Assembly: GCA_934630905.1 (NCBI GenBank)
Contig: CAKTXN010000030.1
Coordinates: forward strand, 1 to 18,645
DNA: 18,645 nucleotides
DNA from: an uncultured Eggerthellaceae bacterium
GTDB lineage: Bacteria; Actinomycetota; Coriobacteriia; Coriobacteriales; Eggerthellaceae
Direction: 5' to 3'
Shown here: positions 12,279-18,645 of the stretch, in pieces
Numbering within the stretch: position 1 is the first letter of the stretch
Layout: each line of letters starts with the position of its first letter
Notes under the pieces: generated by a model
The model's database searches: none
What the model was told of the DNA's origin: nothing
What the model saw: only the letters and a program-made list of their open reading frames with translations
Program-made: the position numbers and the translations under genes

Positions 12279-13760
12279 ATGGCTAAAACATGCGCGGAGC
12301 TTTTTTCGCAAATCGATTGCACCATTATCGGCAACGCCGACGAACCCATTGAAGGCATTGCCTACCGCAGCGATAAAGTGAAGCCGGGAGATGCATTCTT
12401 CTGTATTGTGGGCAAGGTGACCGACGGTCACTCTTTTGCGCAAGATGCCATTAATCGTGGTGCAAAAGTGCTGGTGGTGGAACGCAAACTGTACCTGGCC
12501 GATGCGACCGATGTGACCGAAGTTGTGGTGAGCGATTCGCGCAAGGCCATGGCTGCTGCAGCTGCTGCGTTCAATGATTTCCCTTCCACGAAGTTCTCCC
12601 TGGTGGGTATTACCGGTACGAATGGCAAAACGACCACCACGTACCTGGTGAACCATATTGCCAGCGAAGCGGGTATGAAAACGGGCATCATCGGCACGGT
12701 GGGCGTTATCGCCGATGGCACGCTTGAGAAAACGGCTAACACAACGCCGGAATCTTCCGACCTGCAGGCGCTTTTGGGCCGCATGGCGCAAAACGATCGT
12801 TCGGTGGTGGCTATGGAAGTAAGCTCCCATGCGCTTGACTTGCTGCGCACGTGGGGATGCCACTTTGCAGTGACCGCGTTTACGAACCTCACGCAAGATC
12901 ACCTGGATTATCATCATACGTTCGAGGAATATTTCGAGGCAAAAGCGCTGCTTTTTGGGAAGGATTACCCGTCTAAGCGCGTTATCTGCATCGATGATAA
13001 GTGGGGCAAAGAACTGCTGCACCGCTGTTCTAGCGCGGGCGATGACATTATTACTACGGGTTTCGAGAAATCCGCTCAGATTCATCCCGAAGAAGTTGAA
13101 TATTTCCAGACGCATACGCGCGTGAAGCTTTATGCCTGCGGTTCCGTTTATGATTTCGATTATCCGCTGGTGGGTAGATTCAACGTTTCCAACATGATGA
13201 CGGCGTTCGGCATTGCTCTTTCGTTGGGTATTACTGCGCATAACATCATTGCATCATTTAAGAAGCCCGTTTTCGTTCCGGGCCGTTTGCAGCGTGTTCA
13301 CACCGCTCACGATGGCGGCGTGTCCATTTTCGTTGATTACGCGCATACGCCTGATGCTTTGGAGAAGGCGCTCAGCGCGGTGAAGGCCTTGAGCGACAAC
13401 CGCACGATTGTGGTGTTCGGTTGCGGTGGTGATCGCGATGCCACGAAGCGCCCGCTTATGGGTAAGGCTGCGCTCGCGGCCGACTACGTGGTGGTGACCA
13501 GCGATAACCCGCGTACCGAAGACCCGCAGGCTATTATTCGCGATATTGTTGCCGGCATGGGGGAGCCTGCAGGGCACTATGAAGTTGAGGCCGACCGTCG
13601 CGCTGCCATTGCACGCGCCATTGCGCTTGCGAAGCCGGGCGATTCCATTTTGGTGGCAGGCAAGGGCCACGAGGATTATCAACTGGTTGCGGGCCGCGTG
13701 CTTCAGTTCGACGATGCAGTTGTGGCTGCCGAAGAGCTTGAGCGTGCGTTTGGCGCTTAA
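12279..13760 (+). CDS. murE: UDP-MurNAc-tripeptide synthetase MurE (probably meso-diaminopimelate-adding)
   Basis: MurE adds the third stem residue to UDP-MurNAc-L-Ala-D-Glu in the cytoplasm, using ATP. The 493-residue protein has the three Mur-ligase domains: an N-terminal UDP-binding part (GIAYRSDKVKPGDAFFCIVG), the ATP loop GTNGKTTT at 113-120 with NTTPESSDL and MEVSSHALDL, and a C-terminal domain with DYAHTPDALEKAL and GCGGDRDATKRP. DNPR at 409-412 is the signature of ligases using meso-diaminopimelate, whereas lysine-adding enzymes deviate from it. The ATG follows GGGAGA at about 6 nt, 11 nt after the ftsI stop. Confidence 0.95.
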   Translation: MAKTCAELFSQIDCTIIGNADEPIEGIAYRSDKVKPGDAFFCIVGKVTDGHSFAQDAINRGAKVLVVERKLYLADATDVTEVVVSDSRKAMAAAAAAFNDFPSTKFSLVGITGTNGKTTTTYLVNHIASEAGMKTGIIGTVGVIADGTLEKTANTTPESSDLQALLGRMAQNDRSVVAMEVSSHALDLLRTWGCHFAVTAFTNLTQDHLDYHHTFEEYFEAKALLFGKDYPSKRVICIDDKWGKELLHRCSSAGDDIITTGFEKSAQIHPEEVEYFQTHTRVKLYACGSVYDFDYPLVGRFNVSNMMTAFGIALSLGITAHNIIASFKKPVFVPGRLQRVHTAHDGGVSIFVDYAHTPDALEKALSAVKALSDNRTIVVFGCGGDRDATKRPLMGKAALAADYVVVTSDNPRTEDPQAIIRDIVAGMGEPAGHYEVEADRRAAIARAIALAKPGDSILVAGKGHEDYQLVAGRVLQFDDAVVAAEELERAFGA

Positions 13761-13953
13761 GGAGTTCAAGGAGGCTCGGGTAGGCCTAAAGACTTCGAAG
13801 CGTGGGTTTGCTTGATGCGCGCCGCGTGCTTCGAGCGTGAGGGTTTGAATGTCTGTGTTGGCAAGCGCGTTTGCAATGGTGCTGCGTTGTTGGCGCGGCG
13901 CAAGGGATATGCAAACGGATACAGAGACAAGGTGAAAGAGGAGTTTTTCGCAC
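13761..13953. other. murE-murF spacer
   Basis: This 193-nt gap is the longest inside an otherwise tight cluster. It contains a good AAGGAGG at about 13768-13774 that is not followed by any usable start codon and open frame. An open frame at 13812-14009 overlaps the murF start, is Cys-rich and lacks a ribosome site. I see no promoter or terminator of quality. Confidence 0.45.
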
Positions 13954-15411
13954 ATGCGTTTGAATGCAAAGCAAATAGCCCAGATCACGGGTGCGGATAT
14001 TGTTGTTGATCCTCTTGGAACAAAAGAGCTGGCGTGCTCGTTGACCTGGGACTCACGAGAAGTCGTCTCCGATGCACTCTACGTTGCGCTTCCGGGCCAA
14101 CGTGTTGATGGCCACGATTTCGTTGACAGCGCCCTGCGTTCAGGTGCTTCTCTTGCCCTGGTAATGAAAAAGCCCTCCGAGCAGACGTGTGCTCTTGCGC
14201 GCGAGCTGGGGGCAGGCATTTTGGAAGTGCCCGATACCGCCGATGCTATAACGCAACTCGCCGCCGCATGGCGCTTAAAGCTTTCGGGATGCGTTATCGG
14301 ACTGACCGGGTCAAGCGGGAAAACCACTACGAAGAACTTAGTGCGCGATGTTTTGGCTGCTCAGCACGGCGTGGTTGCAACGAAAGCGAACCAGAACAAC
14401 GAGCTGGGCGTTCCGAAAACGTTGCTTTCCGCCGATGCGGACAGCGAATACGTTGTGGTTGAAATGGGCATGCGTGGCCAAGGACAAATCCACGAGCTCT
14501 GTTCGTTTGTCCAGCCCGATATGGGTCTTATCGTGAACGTGGGAGAAAGCCACATTGAGCTTTTAGGCGGGCGCGACAATATTGCCCGCGCGAAAGGTGA
14601 ACTGTTTTGCGAGCTGCCTTCCCATAAGGGCGTGGCGTTCGTGAACGCGGGCGGCGATTACGCTGACTTCTTGTGCGAGAATGCACATCTTGCGGCGCGT
14701 GACGTTCGCGTTGTTCGTTTTGGATTGCAGGCGGCGCCCGAAGACAACGCTCCGGCCGTATGGGCGGAAAACATCCATCTTGATGAAGAGGGTCGTCCGT
14801 GCTTCGTGCTGTGCGCGCAGGGATTCACCCAGCTCCAGCGCGGGGAAACGCACGTGCCCGTAAGCTTGAACTTGCGCGGACTGCACAACGTTTCCAATGC
14901 AACAGCTGCTGCCGCTGTTGGCCTGCAGTGCGGCATGGCGCTTGAGACAATCGCATTGGCGCTCCAGGCTGCTCTTCCCGAAGCAGGAAGGCAGGAAGTC
15001 GTTAAGGCGCGCGCTGGCTACACGATTGTCAACGATACGTATAACGCGAACCCGGAATCAATGCGTGCTTCGCTTCTCACGTTTTCTGCGATGGACGGTT
15101 CCGGCCGTCATATTGCCGTTCTGGGCGATATGGGCGAGCTCGGCTCGTATGCAGAGGCGTGCCATAAGGGAATCGGCGCGCTTATTCCTTCGCTTAACGT
15201 TGATTATCTTATCTGCATCGGTGAACTTTCCGCGTATATTGCGCAAGCAGCGCTTGAAGCGGGTATGAGTGCGGATAGAATTGTTCAGGCAAACTCGATT
15301 TCCGATGTATTAGGAACGCTTGATAGCATGCTTGAGCCAACCGATGCCGTGTTGGTGAAAGCTTCTCATTTCATGGGCTTGTCCCGTGTGGTGGAGGGAC
15401 TGATTCGATAG
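13954..15411 (+). CDS. murF: UDP-MurNAc-tripeptide--D-Ala-D-Ala ligase MurF
   Basis: MurF joins D-Ala-D-Ala to the UDP-MurNAc-tripeptide, completing the pentapeptide precursor. The 485-residue protein shows an N-terminal substrate domain (TWDSREVVSDALYVALPGQRVDGHDF), the ATP loop GSSGKTTT at 119-126, NQNNELGVPKTLL, VVEMGMRGQGQI, and VGESHIELLG. The C-terminal domain has NDTYNANPESMRASL and LGDMGELG, and ends VKASHFMGLSRVVEGL. ATG at 13954 has GAGGAG about 10 nt upstream. Its stop codon directly abuts the mraY ATG, implying coupled translation. Confidence 0.95.
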   Translation: MRLNAKQIAQITGADIVVDPLGTKELACSLTWDSREVVSDALYVALPGQRVDGHDFVDSALRSGASLALVMKKPSEQTCALARELGAGILEVPDTADAITQLAAAWRLKLSGCVIGLTGSSGKTTTKNLVRDVLAAQHGVVATKANQNNELGVPKTLLSADADSEYVVVEMGMRGQGQIHELCSFVQPDMGLIVNVGESHIELLGGRDNIARAKGELFCELPSHKGVAFVNAGGDYADFLCENAHLAARDVRVVRFGLQAAPEDNAPAVWAENIHLDEEGRPCFVLCAQGFTQLQRGETHVPVSLNLRGLHNVSNATAAAAVGLQCGMALETIALALQAALPEAGRQEVVKARAGYTIVNDTYNANPESMRASLLTFSAMDGSGRHIAVLGDMGELGSYAEACHKGIGALIPSLNVDYLICIGELSAYIAQAALEAGMSADRIVQANSISDVLGTLDSMLEPTDAVLVKASHFMGLSRVVEGLIR

Positions 15412-16449
15412 ATGTTTTCGGCTTTTTCAAAATACCCAACCTTTTTAGTATTCTTGGCGGTTGTTCTTGCTGCCGCGTTGACTATGGCGGTTATGCCTGC
15501 GTTTATTCGCCTTTTGCGCTCAAGCCACGTGGGTCAACAAGTGCGCGCCGATGGTCCTCAGAGCCATTTAGTGAAGCAGGGCACCCCCACCATGGGCGGT
15601 TTGATCATGCTTGTTGCGGTTCTAGTCACTTCGCTTTTAGTGTGCTCGCCCTCTGTGCAAACGATACTGCTTTTGGCGGCTACGCTTCTGGCGGGCGTGC
15701 TGGGGCTTGTCGATGATGCTTCCAAGATTGCCCACGAGCGCTCGCTTGGACTGACTCCGAAGGCAAAGTTGGTGGGGCAGTTCGGTATTGCCACAGTCTT
15801 TTGTTTGGTGGCGGTGAATGCGGGCGGCGTTGAGCCGACTGTCTCCATTCCGTTTGTCTACACCTTTGACCTTGGCGTTTTGACCACGGTCGTGCCGTTG
15901 GGTAATGGCATTGAGATCCCCTGGCTCTACCTTATCTTTGTGAACATCTTGATGGTGGGCATGTGCAACGCCGTGAACTTGACTGACGGCCTTGATGGCC
16001 TGGCTGCTGGCACGGTGATGATTGTTATGCTGGTCATGGCGGCTATTGCGTATCGCTCCGACTTGTTGGATTCCGCGGTGTTTGCCGCTGCGCTGGCGGG
16101 CGCGTGCATTGGCTTTCTGTGGTTCAACGCGTTTCCTGCCGACATCTTCATGGGCGATACTGGCTCGTTGGCGCTGGGTATGGCGCTTGCGGCGCTTGCG
16201 GTGCTCACGAAGACGGAATTCGTTGTTATCATCATCGGCGGCTTGTTCGTGGCCGAGGCACTGTCCGTTATCATCCAAGTAGCGTATTACAAGCGCACGA
16301 AGAAGCGCATTTTCCTTATGGCTCCGCTTCACCATCACTTCGAGAAGAAGGGCTGGAGCGAAACGAAGGTCGTTGTGCGTTTCTGGATTGTCTCGGGCGT
16401 TTTGGCTGCCTCGGGCTTCCTGCTGTACTTTATCGAGACGATTGTTTAG
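15412..16449 (+). CDS. mraY: phospho-MurNAc-pentapeptide transferase MraY
   Basis: MraY transfers phospho-MurNAc-pentapeptide to undecaprenyl phosphate, making lipid I. The 345-residue protein is highly hydrophobic, consistent with ten membrane helices. It shows KQGTPTMGG, the paired Asp101-Asp102 (LVDDASK), NAVNLTDGLDGLA at about 186-198, FMGDTGS with Asp249, and MAPLHHHFE with the His cluster at 307-309, all part of the Mg2+/uridine site. The ATG follows the murF TAG with no gap; GGAGGG inside the murF end, 13 nt upstream, is the likely ribosome site. Confidence 0.96.
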   Translation: MFSAFSKYPTFLVFLAVVLAAALTMAVMPAFIRLLRSSHVGQQVRADGPQSHLVKQGTPTMGGLIMLVAVLVTSLLVCSPSVQTILLLAATLLAGVLGLVDDASKIAHERSLGLTPKAKLVGQFGIATVFCLVAVNAGGVEPTVSIPFVYTFDLGVLTTVVPLGNGIEIPWLYLIFVNILMVGMCNAVNLTDGLDGLAAGTVMIVMLVMAAIAYRSDLLDSAVFAAALAGACIGFLWFNAFPADIFMGDTGSLALGMALAALAVLTKTEFVVIIIGGLFVAEALSVIIQVAYYKRTKKRIFLMAPLHHHFEKKGWSETKVVVRFWIVSGVLAASGFLLYFIETIV

Positions 16450-16459
16450 GAGCTGCTTT

Positions 16460-17950
16460 ATGAGCGAATCCGAAATGAAACTTCTTCCCGGCAAAAAACA
16501 CGCGCCTGAATCTCTTGGGCGCGTTTTAGTGATTGGTCTGGGCAAAAGCGGCACGGCGGCGGTAATGTATCTGTCTGCCCTGGTGGGAACACGCGTGGAA
16601 AGCGTTTTTGTCGCGGCGGGCGCGCAAAACCAGAAAGCGCAGGCGTTTGCGGACCGCTTTGCAAGCGAAAACGTCACGTTCGCATTTGACTGCGAGCAGT
16701 TTTCCGACTCGTACGACCTGTGCATTGCCAGCCCGGGTATTTCGCAGTTCTCTGACTTTTATCGCAACGCTGCCGCGGCTTCCAAAGAAGTGGTGAGCGA
16801 AGCCGAATTTGCCTGGCGTGAAAGCAACAAGGACGCGCGCTGGGTTGCCATTACCGGTACGAATGGAAAAACGACCACGACGTCGCTGACTGCGCACATT
16901 CTAAAGCGCACAGGCTTCAAAGCAGCTGCCGTAGGAAATATCGGCGATGTGTGCTTAGATGCTGTTGCCGCAGGTGGTGTGGATGTTTATGTTGCGGAGC
17001 TTTCTTCGTTCCAGCTGGCGTCAACATCGCTTTTCACGCCGGTTGCATCGGTTATTTTGAATATCACGCCCGATCATCTGTATTGGCACTTGTCGTTTGA
17101 AGCGTATCGCGATGCAAAGTACAAGTGCTTGGCAAACTTGAACAAAACGCCTGGTGCTCTGGCAATCCTTGATGCCACCGATGAAGTGGTGCGTGGCAAG
17201 ATCCGGGAGCTTAAGGCAACATCAGCTGATGAGCGTGGATTCGATTACCTGCCGTTGGGCACGGCGGCGGGCGTTCGCGAGAGCATGATTGCGCGTTGCG
17301 GCGCATCTTCTGCAGCATACGTGGATGAAAACGAAACACTGGTCATTGAGCTTGCGGGTGTGCGCCACGAATTGTGTGCAGTGAGTGACTTGCAGATTAA
17401 AGGCGACCATAACATTTCGAACTCCCTGGCAGCAGCTGCGTGCGCGCTTGCCATTGGTGCGAACGATGCCCAGATCATTGATGGTCTGAAGAGCTTTGCG
17501 CCGCTGGAGCATCGCAACGAGCCGTGTGGCAGCATTGCCGGCGTGCATTGCTTCAACGATTCGAAGGCAACGAATGTCGATTCTAGCTTGAAGGCGCTTT
17601 CTTCCTTTGAGCCGGGAACAGTTGTGGCGCTCTATGGCGGCCGCGATAAAGGCACCGACTTAACGGAGCTGGTGCAGGCTACAAAGCAATATGCCCATGC
17701 TGTGGTGTGCTTTGGCGAGTGCCAAGAGCGCTTTTATCAGGCGTTTGCAGCCGATAAGGGCGATATTACGCTTCTGCGCGCGCCGTGGCTGGAAGATGCC
17801 CTTGATGCTGCATTGAGCGTTGCTCGCCCTGGCGATAACGTTGTCTTGACGCCCGCGTGCGCTTCCTTCGACGAGTTTTCCTGTTTCGAAGAACGCGGCG
17901 AAGTGTTCAAGAAGCTTGTTGCCGCCCGTCGTGAGCGCTTGGGCGCGTAA
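16460..17950 (+). CDS. murD: UDP-MurNAc-L-alanine--D-glutamate ligase MurD
   Basis: MurD adds D-glutamate to UDP-MurNAc-L-Ala. The 496-residue protein starts with a Rossmann-like segment (RVLVIGLGKSGTAA), then the ATP loop GTNGKTTT at 133-140, VGNIGDV, AELSSFQL, NITPDHLYWH (most members have DHLDWH), and KGDHNISNSLAA. The C-terminal domain has HRNEPCG, NDSKATNVDSS, YGGRDKG and TPACASFDEFSCFEERGEVFKKLV. ATG at 16460 is chosen: AGGAGC overlaps the mraY stop about 6 nt before it, and the open frame upstream lies within mraY. It is followed by ftsW after 27 nt. Confidence 0.95.
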   Translation: MSESEMKLLPGKKHAPESLGRVLVIGLGKSGTAAVMYLSALVGTRVESVFVAAGAQNQKAQAFADRFASENVTFAFDCEQFSDSYDLCIASPGISQFSDFYRNAAAASKEVVSEAEFAWRESNKDARWVAITGTNGKTTTTSLTAHILKRTGFKAAAVGNIGDVCLDAVAAGGVDVYVAELSSFQLASTSLFTPVASVILNITPDHLYWHLSFEAYRDAKYKCLANLNKTPGALAILDATDEVVRGKIRELKATSADERGFDYLPLGTAAGVRESMIARCGASSAAYVDENETLVIELAGVRHELCAVSDLQIKGDHNISNSLAAAACALAIGANDAQIIDGLKSFAPLEHRNEPCGSIAGVHCFNDSKATNVDSSLKALSSFEPGTVVALYGGRDKGTDLTELVQATKQYAHAVVCFGECQERFYQAFAADKGDITLLRAPWLEDALDAALSVARPGDNVVLTPACASFDEFSCFEERGEVFKKLVAARRERLGA

Positions 17951-17977
17951 GTTCGCCGGCGAAAGTCTTTTGCGCAT

Positions 17978-18645
17978 ATGGCTATGAGCTCTGTCAATCC
18001 GTCTATCCTCAAACCCCGCCTGGGGTTTCTTGTGTTTGCGCTGATTTTGCTGCTCTGCGGTCTGATCATGGCGTTTTCTGCTTCTACCATTACGTCCATT
18101 TCCGCAGGTAACGCAAGTACAAGCTACCTGTTTTCCCAAGGTAAAATGGCGTTTCTGGGTTTGCTCCTTGCGTTTGCCATCTATCGGTTCATTCCCCTTG
18201 ATTTTTGGAAGACGAACATCATTTGGATTGTCTGGGGCGTATGCATTGCGCTTATTGCAGCCACAGCACTGTTCGGCGTAAGTCATGGCGGCGCGAAGCG
18301 CTGGATTGTGTTGCCGCTGCTTGGCGAATTGCAGCCAGGTGAGTTCATTAAAATCGGCCTAGCTCTGGTAGCATGCAAGAACATCGACGAATTCGACCAG
18401 GGGGGCATGAGTCCTGGGGAGCTGTTCGTTCGTCTGGTTATTTTGGTTGCTGCTCCCATTGGTGCCATCTATATTACGCAATCCGACCTGGGAACAAGCA
18501 TCATTTGCTTCGTCTGCTTGATTGCCGCGCTGTATTTTACGGATAAGCCCGCGCCGGTTTTTCTGATTATTATTGCTGCTCTTGTTGGATTTGCCCTGAT
18601 GAACGCGTTTGGCGATGGCTACCGTGGCGAGCGTATGGTTTATCT
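17978..18645 (+). CDS. ftsW: septal peptidoglycan glycosyltransferase FtsW (partial, 3' end beyond window)
   Basis: FtsW is the SEDS-family polymerase that extends septal glycan strands from lipid II with FtsI. The first 222 residues are visible: an early helix (GFLVFALILLLCGLIMAFSAST), several further membrane helices, and the SEDS signature GGAKRWIVLPLLGELQPGEFIK at about 104-125 (commonly QPSEF, here QPGEF). This is followed by TQSDLGTSI at about 167-174. Two adjacent in-frame ATGs (17978 and 17984) are possible; the ribosome site is weak (GAAAG). FtsW is favoured over RodA because it follows murD in the dcw cluster; murG would be expected next. Confidence 0.93.
   Translation, partial: MAMSSVNPSILKPRLGFLVFALILLLCGLIMAFSASTITSISAGNASTSYLFSQGKMAFLGLLLAFAIYRFIPLDFWKTNIIWIVWGVCIALIAATALFGVSHGGAKRWIVLPLLGELQPGEFIKIGLALVACKNIDEFDQGGMSPGELFVRLVILVAAPIGAIYITQSDLGTSIICFVCLIAALYFTDKPAPVFLIIIAALVGFALMNAFGDGYRGERMVY

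Noticed and set aside
13812..14009. 65-codon open frame between murE and murF
   Set aside because: It overlaps the murF start in another frame, has no ribosome site, and the AAGGAGG upstream is too far away.
15637..16725. 362-codon minus-strand open frame opposite mraY/murD
   Set aside because: It is antisense to clear MraY and MurD proteins, and its basic His/Arg-rich composition is typical of a reverse-frame artefact.

Overview
The window looks like chromosomal DNA of a Coriobacteriia-type actinobacterium, probably Eggerthellaceae. This is inferred from protein style (Ala/Glu-rich S2 tail, AGKTSTAE-type PBP), frequent GTG/TTG starts, the gene neighbourhood and moderate-to-high GC. No 16S gene or database match supports it. 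Nearly all coding DNA is core housekeeping. The accessory-looking DNA is a roughly 1.1 kb non-coding stretch between degV and ssrA.

Layout. (1) 1-3632: trmO (tRNA methyltransferase) on the minus strand; then on the plus strand smpB (tmRNA partner), an unrecognised acidic/coiled-coil protein, and a DegV/FakB-type lipid-binding protein with its own promoter, an 18-bp palindrome and flanking terminators. (2) 3633-4746: no credible gene. It holds two tandem 217-bp elements exactly 260 bp apart. Each has long imperfect terminal inverted repeats, and the arms differ between elements while staying complementary within each. These are followed by three copies of a 'terminator hairpin + tmRNA 3' end' cassette; the rightmost is the working end of ssrA. 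(3) 4747-5103: ssrA (tmRNA) on the minus strand, encoding the tag GKTQKTYALAA. Its promoter lies back to back with that of rpsB. (4) 5457-7277: rpsB-tsf (ribosomal protein S2, EF-Ts) and a strong terminator. (5) 7286-8498: xerD, apparently leaderless, behind a three-site repeat array. (6) 8508-18645: the division/cell-wall (dcw) cluster in canonical order, mraZ-rsmH-ftsL-ftsI-murE-murF-mraY-murD-ftsW, with ftsW cut by the window end.

How the genes work together. smpB, ssrA, rpsB, tsf and trmO serve translation and ribosome rescue. The dcw genes build and polymerise septal peptidoglycan: MurE, MurF and MurD make UDP-MurNAc-pentapeptide, MraY loads it on the lipid carrier, FtsW/FtsI polymerise and cross-link it, and FtsL helps activate that pair. 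MraZ and RsmH are the usual head of the cluster. XerD resolves chromosome dimers at division, so its position beside dcw makes sense.

The most notable parts are the paired self-complementary 217-bp elements and the repeated ssrA 3'-end cassettes. Together they suggest a site of repeated insertion, duplication or structured-RNA evolution next to the tmRNA gene. No complete new enzymatic system (defence, CRISPR, toxin-antitoxin) is visible.
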